Part shown: in pieces, positions 33,110-44,770 of the stretch
Layout of the letters: each line of letters starts with the position of its first letter
How positions within the stretch are numbered: the stretch's first letter is position 1
NCBI GenBank assembly: GCA_022828595.1
Contig: JAKGHH010000005.1
Coordinates: 68,815,655-68,879,654, forward strand
DNA: 64,000 nucleotides
Origin: Nelumbo lutea
Taxonomy: Eukaryota > Streptophyta > Magnoliopsida > Proteales > Nelumbonaceae
Reading direction: 5' to 3'
The notes under the pieces: model-generated
The model's input: the letters and a program-made list of their open reading frames with translations, nothing else
Told to the model about the DNA's origin: nothing
Databases searched by the model: none
Translations under genes and position numbers: made by a program

Positions 33110-33800
33110 CATCTAAAAACCCAAAAATCCCAGCTTTCAACCCCAAAGCCTCTAAATCCACCATTAAACCCATTTAATACCAATCTAATGGCCCTAATCA
33201 CCCCCACCTACACTTTTACCCTCATATCAAACACCACCATCAAATTCGAGACCTCCCAAAATATGTACCCATAAAATTTTAGCTCAAGATTCCTCAATTT
33301 ACCCCTTCATCAAGTAAAGATTCCATTCCGATGCCTCTCATTAGCCTAAACACTCGGAGCCTAAATTCCCTTGATCTTAACACATCTAAATCGATCAAAC
33401 CACACCATTAAACTCCAAATACATCAAAACACCTGCCTATAAAGTCTTAACCCCATATTCCCCCATTTACCCTTCCATCAAACCAAGATTTCATTTTGGA
33501 ATATCTCGTTGACCCAAATTTTTATGATATTGACCCATCTAAACCAATTATATACCATAGACACCAAAACACTTGCCCATAAAATTCCAACCCAAAAATC
33601 CCTATTTACCCTCTCATCAAATAAAGATTTCATTTCAATCTCTTTTATACCTACGACCCATATCCACTTGATCCAAACACATCCAAAGCAATCAAACCTT
33701 GCCAATCACCCTAGAAAGCCAGAAAACCACGTCCAATTGGCCCAAATTTACCCTTACCAATCATCTCACACTATCCAAAAACCCTACTAGGTGAAATTTC
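33110..33800. repeat. C-rich degenerate tandem repeat, unit about 140-170 bp
   Basis: 'cccataaaatt' (33268), 'cctataaagtc' (33436) and 'cccataaaatt' (33576) are each followed by 'tttaccc..catcaa', 'aagattccatt/aagatttcatt', 'gaccca' and 'catc.aa.c.atc'. The composition (C much above G) differs from the flanks. Short frames here are repeat-derived. Confidence 0.6.
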
Positions 33801-35223
33801 ACCCAAAGCCACCTTTATTATTTGCCCCTTGATCACATACAGATTCCGTTCTATTTCTGTAGATAAGCCGAATTAAGCCCTTTTCCTGATCTGCCCGAAT
33901 CAATCCCTCTTCCTCTTCCTCACCAGAACTGGCGACAACGGTAAGTTCCTCTCCAAACTTCGATCCCCTCGTCTCTTTCCTGTTTTAATCGAATTCCTCT
34001 CACCCCCCTTCGTCTCTTTCTTTCTTGCTTAGTCCACCACGGTCTCATCACCGCCGCTGCAACTAGCGGCAGGTCTAAACTCGGCGCAACCCACTCCATT
34101 TCTTCCTTCTCTTTACCCCTCTTTTAATCTCTCTCTCACTCTCTCTCTCTCTCTCTCTCTCTCTTTTCCTCTCGTTATTTCTCCTTCCCCCTCTCTTTCT
34201 TTCTCATACTTCCGTTGTCCCTGTTTCTTCCACCGACCGAGATCTGGAGGATCGATTGACTTTTCGTCTCCTTCCTTTAACACAGCAGAAAATGACGGTA
34301 TCAGCGGTGACACTCTCAACACTCCCCATTCTATGTCGACTACAGTAGCTCCCACATGAGATTTCATCTTCAACCTATATTCACAAACTAGTATCACATT
34401 CGGTGTTTAGGAAAAGCCATCTAAACGCAAAAATCCTTCCCCGCCCACATTCAACTAGGTAACCCCCTTTTCTTTGATTAATTTTATTGTTCTGGTGCGA
34501 CTGTAGGATAATGGGGATTTGGAGGAGAAAGAACTAACAGAGCTGGTGATCGATTCTGCCAAACCAGCTCCTGTAGATTCCTAGTACCTACCCAATCCTG
34601 CCAGAAATTGTTAGTTTTACTTTCTGTTTTAGTTCCTCCCAACTTTGATACCGAATTAAAACGGACAGCCATCAGAATTGGTAATGAAGTTGTGGTTAAA
34701 CCAATTCCTGTGAACCTATCGAAATCAGCCCATCGGGGATAATCAATCCTTCAAGGCTGAGAGAAAACTAACACTTTATTTTGATTTCTTAGTTGTTCTT
34801 TTGCCCTTTATGGTCTACATTGTTGTTAATAACATGCGTCATTTCTTATAACAAATGGTAAACTCTTTATTATTGGTTGTTTTCGCTATTTTTGTCATCA
34901 TACTATGCTTTAAGTTGATTAAATAATTGTGATTTTACTTGTTTGAAATTCTATGTGGGCTCCACTTATTGGACTCGGGAGAGGGGTTCCTAATCCCTTC
35001 CCTCTCCCATCCAAGTCTTATCCAAATTGGTTCAGCTAGTGCGTTATGCTTTGGAATCATCATTAGACCAAAACTATTCTAAAAATCATTGTTGAAGGTC
35101 CCATCACCTCCAACTCTGATGGGTGACAATTCCATTCCTAATCCAAACCGTTTTCCTTACGCTCACAAGCATAAATCACTAAACCCTTAAACTCTAACAC
35201 AACCTTAAATTTGTTATAAAACA
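33801..35223. other. Unassigned region with a CT microsatellite
   Basis: 33900-34480 is pyrimidine-rich with CG dinucleotides, a (CT)n run at 34131-34163 and a possible donor 'gacaacggtaagttcc' at about 33940. It resembles a plant 5' leader, but no coding exon follows that I can recognise. 34500-35223 shows nothing. Confidence 0.35.
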
Positions 35224-35512
35224 TGGTTTTCAAAAATGGACCAAACCGGATGACCGGACCTGAAAACTCAAGAACCAGTCAAGTAATTGGTTCTGTTTCA
35301 CCCTAAAATCACTTTTTGGCCAAAACCATTGATTTGGTTAATGATTCGTTGACCCGGGCGATTAAACAGTCAACCCAAATAATGTTTTTTGGCCTTTTTT
35401 TTTATTTTTTAAGTCAAAATAAGTCGTCCATTGGAATCAAATGGTCAAACTGTTTGACCCGGGAACCAGTCCCCATAACGGTTTCTGTCCAATACAGTTT
35501 TTAAAACCTTGG
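35224..35512. repeat. Interspersed MITE-like repeat, copy 4
   Basis: The clearest copy: it starts TGGTTTTCAAAAATGGACC and ends CAGTTTTTAAAACCTTGG, whose inverse is alike. The middle has 'gacccgggcgattaaacagt' and 'tgacccgggaaccagt', shared with copies at 1, 16302 and 55349. Confidence 0.65.
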
Positions 35513-35792
35513 TATAAAATGTCTTTAGTTGGATGCATGTAATTGTAAAGAAAATATATTTCTAGTTTAATGCTCAATATTAATGTAATTATTTTTAAAT
35601 ATTACTTATTTTAATACCTATTTAGTTTAATTAATTATAATATTAATTTACCCAAATTAAAAGTTAACTATGTACTAATATAATTGTCTTACTAATACAC
35701 TTAAGGGTCACTTTTTACAAAATACAAAATCAGTTATGTTTTTAAAATAATGACAAAAACAGTGAGGAGGATAAGAAAATCATTTTCTCCTA

Positions 35793-35795
<3 letters not shown>

Positions 35796-35830
<35 letters not shown>
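35796..35830. repeat. CT microsatellite
   Basis: About 16 CT dinucleotides, non-coding. Confidence 0.9.
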
Positions 35831-35832
<2 letters not shown>

Positions 35833-35927
35833 TCCGCCTTCCCCTATCTCCACACGCCACTATAACTCAAGCCAATAGTGGTCCGGTGGTTCAATCTGAG
35901 TGACGAATGGAGGGAATCAAAACCCAC

Positions 35928-36630
35928 TGATGTAATGTGATCTAGCTGCTCTCTGTTAGAGGTGATCTGACTTTCAGTTGGACGGTGGACTAGGTTGATC
36001 TACAAGAGGATCAGAGAACCCATGGTGGCTAATCCGGCGATGTCGCTTCGATGCTTAAGTTAGCAAACTTGTTGCGAGCTAAAAAATGCTGAGAATATTG
36101 AGAGCTAGAGAGCAGAGAAATCATGCGTACCTTATGCCCCTGGGGTTGGAGCCTTTATATAGCTGAGTCCTTGCAGGTTTCGCGGATTGGATCCGGGATC
36201 TTCATCACGATGAGATCCACTTCCACGTTAATTGAGGGATAACGTCGTCAATTGATAAGGCTTGTCAATTCCGCCCGAATCAGGCGAGGAGGAGATAACG
36301 CTAGCTGTTACGCGACGTGATCCCACGAGGTTTGAAATCCGTTGGAGGGATTTCTGGGGTCACCACATAGTGATTTGAAGTTGGTATCCTCGAGCTTATG
36401 CTTTTAGGTTCTAAACTGAGTTGAATGCCGAAGTGCCTTGGGATTGAAGTGATCCTGTTGCGATCTAGTACCGAGGTGACCTTGTCCCGAGGTTACCTTA
36501 TCTCAAGATGGTTGAATATCCGAACTCGATCTATTGTAGAATGATCGTATTAGGCTGAGTTGTCATCTCTTGGTCAGGTCATGTCCATGTATCCCCTCTT
36601 TACTAGGTCGGGACAAATCACCCTTCATCA
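35928..36630 (-). mobile_element. Solo LTR, TGATG...CATCA family
   Basis: 703 bp starting TGATGTAATGTGATC and ending CCCTTCATCA, flanked by CCCAC at 35923-35927 and 36631-36635. On the minus strand a good TATA box, 'gctatataaagg', lies at about 36150-36163. It shares 'ggctaatccggcgatgtcgc' with the region at 7031 and its outer ends with the LTRs at 29264 and 42047. A product of LTR-LTR recombination. Confidence 0.85.
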
Positions 36631-36639
36631 CCCACCTTG

Positions 36640-39330
36640 CTAAATTCACTGGTTTGCTTCCCAGCACCACCAAACTAGTTAAAGAACGAAAAAGGAGAAA
36701 AACACTTAGTTTTTTTATACCTACAAGGCTATAACATGTCATGTTTTGATCGGTTTTCTTTATCTCTTTGTTGAATATTATCTTGACCCATTTGATTCAA
36801 AGATCTCTTTAGATTTTCTAAATATGAACTTTCGGTTTTAGTATATATTGCAAAAAAGCACAGTTGTGATCGATGTAATATTTTCTCTAAACATCCTCCT
36901 CATTCTTCTTCCTATTTCAGATCTCTTTTATTGTATTTATTGTTTTGTTTTGTTCTGTTGGGTCTGGAATCCGAGGAAGAAAATACCCAAAAAGCTTCAA
37001 CAGAAATTTCTTACCGGTGAAGAATGAACATCTGGAATCCTTATTTTCCCACGATGTTTGCACCGGCTTTCTTCGTCCATTTCGGCTTTCCCCAACAATA
37101 CACAGAACCCCCTGTTCATATACCAATTGAGCGACGACATTGGTAGCGGTGGTAGTTTCACCGCACAACTGGTCGATAAGCCTCGAGTACCAAGCAAAAG
37201 GGAAAAAGTCATGTGACAAGTCTTTTAGTTGAGGGCAATTTTACCCCCAGAAAATTAAAAATCTTTTCTATTCACCATTTTTGACATTATTTTAAAAATA
37301 TAACTGATTTTGTCAGATGACTAAACCTAGTCATTTGTTTTGTAAAAAGTCATACACTTATTAATCATATATTAGTTACTTGAATTAACATTAGAATTCT
37401 AACTTAAATATATTACTATTGTTTAAGTGAGTTTTATTTTTGTATTAACTAATTTTAAAATTTTAATATAAACACTTCTTTAATGCATCTAACCAAGCAT
37501 CTAATACATCTACCAAAACATTACCTCTACTGTCTCACTGACTAATCCAAAATTACAATTGTAATAAATCTAATCAAACCTGATCAGTTATATATTTCAA
37601 GTAGAACGGCATATATTCACCGAAACCTAAACTAATTTAAGGTATAACCATAAATTACAAATGATTGACATTTAAATATTTGTGAATTGGTTCAAAACCG
37701 GCTATTGATTGAATATGATCAAAATAAACTAGCAGAAGATTTTAATCCAATTTAGAAAATTCTATTTTAAACCAGAAAATAACATGGAGAATACCAAACG
37801 AAAAGCAAGATTGACAACTCGACGCATGTGTTTGCAAATGATTATTGTAATTGATACACAAATAGGAAGCAGACGCATAGGTGGCTGGACTAATTGAATG
37901 TGAGAATGGGGTGGGGCCCTTGTTTTGAAGTCTGAGAAATTGAAATAATTGTTATAATTAAGTAGGAATGACAATGAATGAGTTTAGGGCAAGGATCATA
38001 TTTCCCATTTTCAACTCTGAGCCCTGTTGGGGATAAAAGTTATACTTCATTCCTGATCCTCGATAAACACAGGTTCCCCAGAAAGACCCGAATGTAAAAT
38101 CTTTTTCATACTGAAATACTTTAACTATTGTTTTTCACAATTTTTAAATGAAAAGATATACGGATAAATATTTCAGTCTGGAAACCCTTACTTCCATTTT
38201 ATGTTGAAACAAACACAGCCTTAATAAAAAAGCTATCCGGTTTTCTCATCCGTCAATAACCGCATTATGACAATAAAACAAGCTGTTCTTTAGAGGCTGC
38301 TTGCTGCACCACCACGTTGTCAAATCACAATTGGTTAAAATTGCTTTTGTATCTTTTGATCATTTACTTAATATTACATAAGTGACAACAGTATGACATC
38401 AGAGAACAAGAGAAAACAAAACTACTTACTGGTATTCTCTTTAACTTTGTGAATGATCACCAAAATTCCCCCATTACTTCCTACATTTTAATATTTCTAA
38501 TATGATTGAGAAAATTAAGTAATTTTTAACTTGAATTCGTATTTCATACTAGCACAGTGTCTCAATTCTTTGAGAGAAATATGTGTGAAAATAGTGGTAG
38601 ACACAATAAGAAAAATAGTATACCCAAAACTAGGGGCACGAATCCAAAAGGCCCATAGACAAGAGGATGAGCCTATGATTTTTTTATTGTAACAATTGAT
38701 ATGAATATTTCAAAACAACAAACTTGACAACTGGACTATGGGGATTTAGAAGTTAGAACCAAACCTTGGTTCTAGTTGCTCTGATAATTGAGCTAAGCAT
38801 TACAAAAATCACTGTAAACCGCATCATTTGTTTGAAAACTGTGGGACCATATGTTGACTGTGAAAGAAAATTAAATGATTTTTTCTTTCTTTCTTTTTAC
38901 TTTTTCATCATCATCATCATGCAAGCCTTATCCCAAATATATGGGCCGCGCGGTTGCATGATTTTATAACATTTTCATACTTTGTTTTTATATTTTACGC
39001 ATTCTGAAAAAAAAAAAAAAAAACAAGTTAACAAGGAAAGAATTTTTTGTATCATCTCATATATTAAAACAATAAAACAACCTAGGTGGAGGGAAATGGA
39101 AATTTAGGTTAAGAAAGGAGGATGTGACAGGGAGGACAAGTTGTGTCACTACATATCCATAATTTTTTTCTTCTCTTTGTTAGTTTATCTCCCCTTATAT
39201 TTTTTCTACTGAGATGAACACAATTAATACCCTTTCTTCACGTTTCGTTTTTAAACCCCATTAATAGCATATATTGGCTCTTCAGGCGATCGGAATGGTG
39301 ATATTGGATATATGTGTGTAGGTAATAGTT
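36640..39330. other. Long intergenic stretch, no gene
   Basis: AT-rich sequence with simple runs: ATC repeats near 38895-38918 and poly-A at 39008-39024. The frames at 36917-37219 overlap on both strands and have no known domain. I see nothing that supports a gene. Confidence 0.4.
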
Positions 39331-39331
39331 G

Positions 39332-39505
39332 GGCTCAGTTTGGAAAGACTATAACTATAAATATGTACAGTATAAATATATACAAAATAAGACAAAATAT
39401 AAGATTTTATACTTTATATAATTGTTTTTTTACTTCTTCCAATACAAATATAAATATGTATAGTATAAAATCTTATATTTTGTATATATTTGCGTTATTG
39501 TTTTT
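39332..39505. mobile_element. Degraded Tourist-like MITE
   Basis: Left end 'GGCTCAGTTTGGAAAGAC', then inverted 'atataaatatgta(c/t)agtata' blocks around 39360 and 39450. It is related to the next element; the right end is lost. Confidence 0.45.
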
Positions 39506-39512
39506 GAATTAT

Positions 39513-39632
39513 GCTCAGTTTGGAAGGAGTATAAATACAAATATAGTACAGTACCAATATATAAAAAATAATATAAAATACAAGGTTTTGTGCTCTATAT
39601 ATATTTACATTTGTACTCCTTGCAAACTGAGC
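39513..39632. mobile_element. 120-bp Tourist-like MITE
   Basis: GCTCAGTTTGGAAGGAGTAT at the left and ...GTACTCCTTGCAAACTGAGC at the right are near-perfect inverted repeats, so the whole element can fold into a hairpin. Confidence 0.75.
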
Positions 39633-39636
39633 TTTA

Positions 39637-39904
39637 GGCTGTATTTGATTGCAATGTAAATAAATTTGCGCTGATACAAAACCATGACAGTACAAATGAT
39701 TCAAGTGTAAATTCTGACCTATTTTTGTTTTAAAATTTAGTTTATTTTGTTTGATTGCAATATAAATAAAATAAATTAATATAATAATCAGAATAAAGAA
39801 AAATCCAAAACAAAATTAAAAAAGAGTTTGCATTTTTTACATTTGTACTCCCATGCATTTATACTAATACAAATAAAATTGCACTTCAACCAAACACAGC
39901 GACC
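39637..39904. mobile_element. 268-bp Tourist-like MITE
   Basis: Left GGCTGTATTTGATTGCAATG, right CACTTCAACCAAACACAGCG plus ACC, inverted. TTA flanks both ends (39634-39636, 39905-39907). It lies directly next to the preceding element. Confidence 0.75.
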
Positions 39905-39907
39905 TTA

Positions 39908-41990
39908 CTTGCAAATATGCATAATACCTGCTCCTGCACTAGTAATCTTAAGGATACTAAGAAAAAGAAAGACAACAACAATAACAATAATGAAATGATC
40001 AAAATAAAAGAATATAGTTAATACAGAACTCAAGTGTAAATATGATTAAATGAATTTTGTCTTAAAAAGGTAAGATATGGAATTAATTTGGATAAAGGTC
40101 CATACTTCTATATGGGCACAAATTTTATGGTATTAGATTTATATCCTCGGAATCAAGACATTTTTTTTTGCTGAGCTTGGAAATTTAACAAGATACAATT
40201 ATCACCTCATAATTATGTTCATTTCTATCAAGCTCGTATATTAATATAGGCACCAAATTGACATTTCAGTAGAAATAGCAATGGTACTAATCATTATAGC
40301 CACAATTGGTACATCATATCTGTAACAAGTTAAAGTATACGAAAGATGTGTCATTAATATGACTACTGATCCTTTGGCTCAGTTTTTCTGCAAATAAATT
40401 TTATTTGCATTGGTGTAAATGCATGCGATGCAAATAGATTGAATGTAAATTTGGATTTACTTTTGCTTCATATTTGACTTTATCTTTATTAATTAATTTG
40501 TTTATGAGGAGTAAAATAATGTAATCTTCACTTTATATGAAAGAAAATAAAAGTAACTAGGAAGAGGATTGTTTACTTGAAAGTGAGGTAAGAAGTAAAA
40601 TGATGTAAGAAGGTGATATAAATTTTGCATCAGTTTTCAAGAACAAATGAAACAAAAAGTACAAATTTTATATTAAATAAAAGTGTAAATCATAATTACA
40701 AATAAACAGATGTAAAATTAAACCGTATGCAAAACTTTCATGAAGGCAATTTGATTGCCATGAAGAATAGAAAGCAACAACAATAAATCCTGCATAGCCC
40801 TAATGACCAGAAACTTTATTTTTTTCTGAGCAAATCATCAGAAAGCTACCGTAAAGTAGTTCAAACAGAGAATATTAAATGTGGGAGTATGTTCTTATTC
40901 ATCCACAAAATCCATAGTTCCATACAAAACCTAAACAAATTTTTATCAGAACCTCCTGTAAAAGTACAAGTTCGTTCAATTTATGTGTGCAGGATGGACC
41001 CGTAGAAGGCATCGAAAGGACATGTATGCCTCTCTTCCAAAAAAAAAAAAAGAAAAAAGAAAGGCAAACTCTTTTCTTTGAGTGGAGAATGGGAGCTAGA
41101 CATCACAACGGCAAAGAATCAAATTTTAAAAAGGTGACGACTCAGTAAAGAGACATTTCCATGGTTGAAATTATTATTTAATGGAATAGAAATCTATTAT
41201 GGGGTTAACTTTTTCTCTTGCTCCATGTATCCAGTCGCACGATTTGGGGATGCAATGACACTTGGCTACACACTTAGTTGGAGACATGAACCCATTTGTA
41301 TTTTAATCCAATACCTTGAAATGGGGTTTCTTCTTGGTAACTCTAGCGCCAAAGGTGCAACTGGGGTCGTGCCAATCGGCGCCCAATCCAAGAAAAAATA
41401 TAAGATTTGTGGTTAAGGATCGGAAATTTTCCAATCACATAAAGGGTTAGGTTGGAGTAGGCTTAATGGTTTGAAATTGGATTTGGTCTTCACAAGACCA
41501 TGTTAAGTCTTTATACTTTTTTATAAAAAAAAGCATACAATTATAGAGATATTCTTAATGCATGGCTGTAAATGAATACAAAGACGATGGAAACACTGTC
41601 CTGGAAAGACTGAATTCCATCTCTGATGGTTTAGCAAATTGACCCAACCCTAACCTGATGTATTACGTATTTTAATATGTATTGACTTTATGTACATAAA
41701 TATGTATTTGAGAGGGAGAGGAGAGGGGATGACAAATGATGTTTTTTAGTAAATCATTATCATAATATGATGTTTATATTATTTTATTTATAATATTTGT
41801 ATTTCAAATCAAACCCAAATTTCCTATCTTTTGTATATATGTATGTTAAGTTCATGACGTGGACACACTGATGATTGTTAGTTAAATTGAAAAGAAGATT
41901 ATTCAGTATCTTAAGAAAATGCTAGTCTGGGGTTGCAGCAGCAGTAGTGTATTTATATTGTATATATTTGTATACATACTCTTAAACTGA
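39908..41990. other. Intergenic, AT-rich, no gene
   Basis: 40375-40740 has scattered 'gtaaat/atttac' words suggesting another decayed MITE. A-rich runs lie at 41039-41062. At 41165-41416 a short plus-strand frame has no recognisable domain. Confidence 0.4.
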
Positions 41991-42046
41991 GCCTTAAACT
42001 ATATTTGATTTGAAGGAAAAAATAGGAAAATATAGGAAAATGAAGG

Positions 42047-42969
42047 TGATGAAGGAAGATTTGGCCCGACCTCACAGTTATGCAACACGTGGCAAAGGCA
42101 ACAGCTCGGCACAAAAGCAAGCTTAAGGCATGAGCATCAAGGGGAGAAAAGTCTGAACTCCCTACTAGGGGCCCGAACTTACCCTTGGCCCCAAACCAGA
42201 AAGAATCCGAACTGACCTGCATGCAACAGTTCGGGACATACTTCACCGAACTGGCCTGCCTTGTAACAGTTCGGGATATACTTCGCCGAACTGGCCTGCC
42301 TTATAACAGCTCGGGACGTACTTCGCCGAACTGGCCTGCCTTGTAACAGTTTAGGATACACCTCGCCGAACTAGCTTGCCGTGTAACAGTTCGGGATACA
42401 CCTTGCCGAATTGACCTGCCCTATACATACCTCCGAACTCAAGACTTCACCTCGCTCACCACTCCACATCGCCCTCAGGGCACCGAAACCAAATAAATCG
42501 TACTATGCCTGATACCAAGGAAGTCCGTACCCAAGGGCGACGCACTTGATTGACTTGGGATCTGACGCTTAACGGCCGCACTCCAAACGGCCACCTGCTA
42601 CCGCCTCCTGACACCACCATCTCCAGTTAGAGAGACGGCTCCAACAAAAGGCAGTGACGGTTCTGTCTCAGCAGAAAGGACGACACCCGAACTGACAGAT
42701 GCGAGGGTAATCACACCCGACCTGACAAGGGCTTCGGGGTGAGTGCGCGAAGTGATTATAAAAGGCCCCCTACCCTCAACAACAAGGTATATGAACTTTG
42801 TGCCATCTGGTCTATACTTTGCCTTAGAGAGATTACTAACTTGAGCTTCGGAGTTATCTCACCGGGTTCCCCCCGGAGTTCCCTCATCTTTTCCGTTTTA
42901 GACTCCCCGTCGCTCCAACTCAGAGGCGAAATCGTTGACAGCTAAGACCGACCGGATTGCGCTCCATCA
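42047..42969 (+). mobile_element. Solo LTR with a 40-bp minisatellite
   Basis: Starts TGATGAAGGAAGATTTGG and ends GCGCTCCATCA. GAAGG lies on both sides (42042-42046, 42970-42974). 'gattataaaaggccccctac' (about 42754) is a TATA region, and 'cttgagcttcggagttatct' downstream is typical of Ty3-type plant LTRs. The start matches the minus-strand starts of the LTRs at 36630 and 30105. U3 carries the array at 42209-42420. Confidence 0.85.
42209..42420. repeat. 40-bp minisatellite in LTR U3
   Basis: About five copies of a unit close to 'gccgaactggcctgccttgt' plus 'aacagttcgggatatacttc'. The sequence is unrelated to the 20-bp and 24-bp units in sister LTRs. Confidence 0.85.
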
Positions 42970-43068
42970 GAAGGGCAAGATAAAAAAATCTTTACAAATC
43001 TTGTATAGATTTTCTTATCTTTTCCTTTTCCTTTCCTTGCCGTTTCCTTCAAACCAAACATAACCTTA

Positions 43069-44352
43069 GTGAAATTTGTCAACAGCCTAAATCAACTGTC
43101 GATCAACATTTGAAGGGCTATTCATTTCAGTATTCTAAACTAACTTATTATTAGGAGCGCTTCAAAGCAACCAGCTGAGCTGAATCTTTAGTTCAGCACT
43201 CCCAAACAGACCCTTTCATGACTTGGGCTGGAGTATGGTCAAGAATAGAATAATAAATAATGATGATCAAGTATTGAGTTAGGGTCAGGGTTTTAATAGA
43301 TTGGATTGAATTTAGGGTTGATCTGCCCGAGCCAACCCTGCTCGAGTAGTGTTTGTTGATTTTCAGGTTAAAAGATCGTTGAACGAATCTATTCACGTGG
43401 CTTTGGCCAATGGAAACCCGAGCTTACAAACAGATCAAAACCCATACAAAGATGCCGGTGTCTACCAAAACACAAAGTTTCCAAAGCTTAAGGCAAATTC
43501 ACAGGGAACGCTTGATAAAATAATCCACTGTTCCCTAAGTGATAAGAGAAAACAATATCCAGATGTTTAGATATAGTAATCGGTGCCTTCGAGGTGGCTT
43601 ACTCCTTTTGGCCATTGTAAGACTGACACGCTTTGGTTCACTATTCGTACGGCTGCTTCTTCCCTTTAGCAGAGGTTGATGAATGAGCGCCATTTTTATG
43701 CCCTCGATTGGCGGATGATGTTGGTATCTTCACATGTGTGTCGGGCGTCTGGGTATCGCAACGTCCCCTTTAGATTCGCACGCGAAAAGGGCAAATGCTC
43801 TCCGGAATTTGAATTCAATTCCATGTCAAAGGCTCCAAATGAGTAACTTCTAGTCGATATTTATCGAAGCGGAAAAGGGAGAAGTTTCAGAGGTTCAATT
43901 GAGGTTAAATTTGACATCCAACCGGCATATATATTATGGGTTTTATTAATATTATATATAATATATTTTATAACTTATATGTTATTTAAATATGATGTAT
44001 GGATAGTAAGTTTTTCAAATTATAAGTAAATTTTGATCACTGTTCAAGTCTCCTAATTCATATTTTCATTAAAATACGTATTTAATAAAATAATTTATAC
44101 AATAATTAAAGAATCATTAATGAACATAAATAAAAAAGTGGATTACTGATAATTAAGTAATACTTGAAAATAAGACGTCATGGGTTTAAGTCTTATTACA
44201 TATTTTTCAAATTTTAATAAAGAGACTGTTTTCATCACATTTTTAACAATTCCAATTCTTGGGGTGTGACCAAACTGAAGCTACTCATTCAACCAGATTA
44301 TCAAAAATCCATATGTAAGACTCCAATTTGCAAGTTGAATCCATCTCTAACG
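43069..44352. other. Intergenic, no gene recognised
   Basis: 43560-43900 is less AT-rich but has no domain I can recognise in either strand. 43930-44250 is AT-rich. Confidence 0.35.
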
Positions 44353-44360
44353 CCCATAAT

Positions 44361-44658
44361 TAGGGGTGGCCACGAGCCAAGCCCTTCACGAACTATTCGA
44401 GCTCGGTTCATGAAAAATTCGGTTTGGCTCGGTTTCAAACTAGCTTTGGCCTGAGCTCAAACCTAATTTATAGGCTCGTTTATTAATGGAATCGAGCTCG
44501 AATCTAATAAAACTCGGCTCATGAAACTCACGAGCTAACTCAAATAGCTATATACATACATACATAAATAATAATAATAATAATAACAAATATAGCATTA
44601 TAGAAAATAATATATAATAAAAATATTATATATCTTTTAAATATCAAGTAAAATTTAT

Positions 44659-44690
<32 letters not shown>

Positions 44691-44762
44691 AAATACTTTT
44701 TTTTCAAATCAAACTCAAATTCGAGCCTTGTACTATCTTGACGAGCCTTGAATCCACCCCTA
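44361..44762. mobile_element. 402-bp hAT-type MITE with CCCATAAT duplication
   Basis: TAGGGGTGGCCACGAGCC at the left and, inverted, TAGGGGTGGATTCAAGGC at the right. Perfect 8-bp CCCATAAT flanks both ends (44353-44360, 44763-44770). The inside has 'gagctcg' words, an AAT run (44566-44588) and a TA run (about 44658-44685). Confidence 0.88.
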
Positions 44763-44770
44763 CCCATAAT

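Larger units (their letters stand above)
41997..43065. mobile_element. Tourist-like MITE split by a solo LTR
   Basis: The outer ends AACTATATTTGATTTGAAGG and, inverted, GGTTATGTTTGGTTTGAAGG are flanked by TTA (41994-41996, 43066-43068). Removing the LTR and one copy of its duplication leaves a MITE of about 141 bp. Confidence 0.75.

Noticed and set aside
36917..37219. 100-codon minus-strand frame and opposing frame
   Set aside because: Overlapping on both strands, no domain, no splice context.
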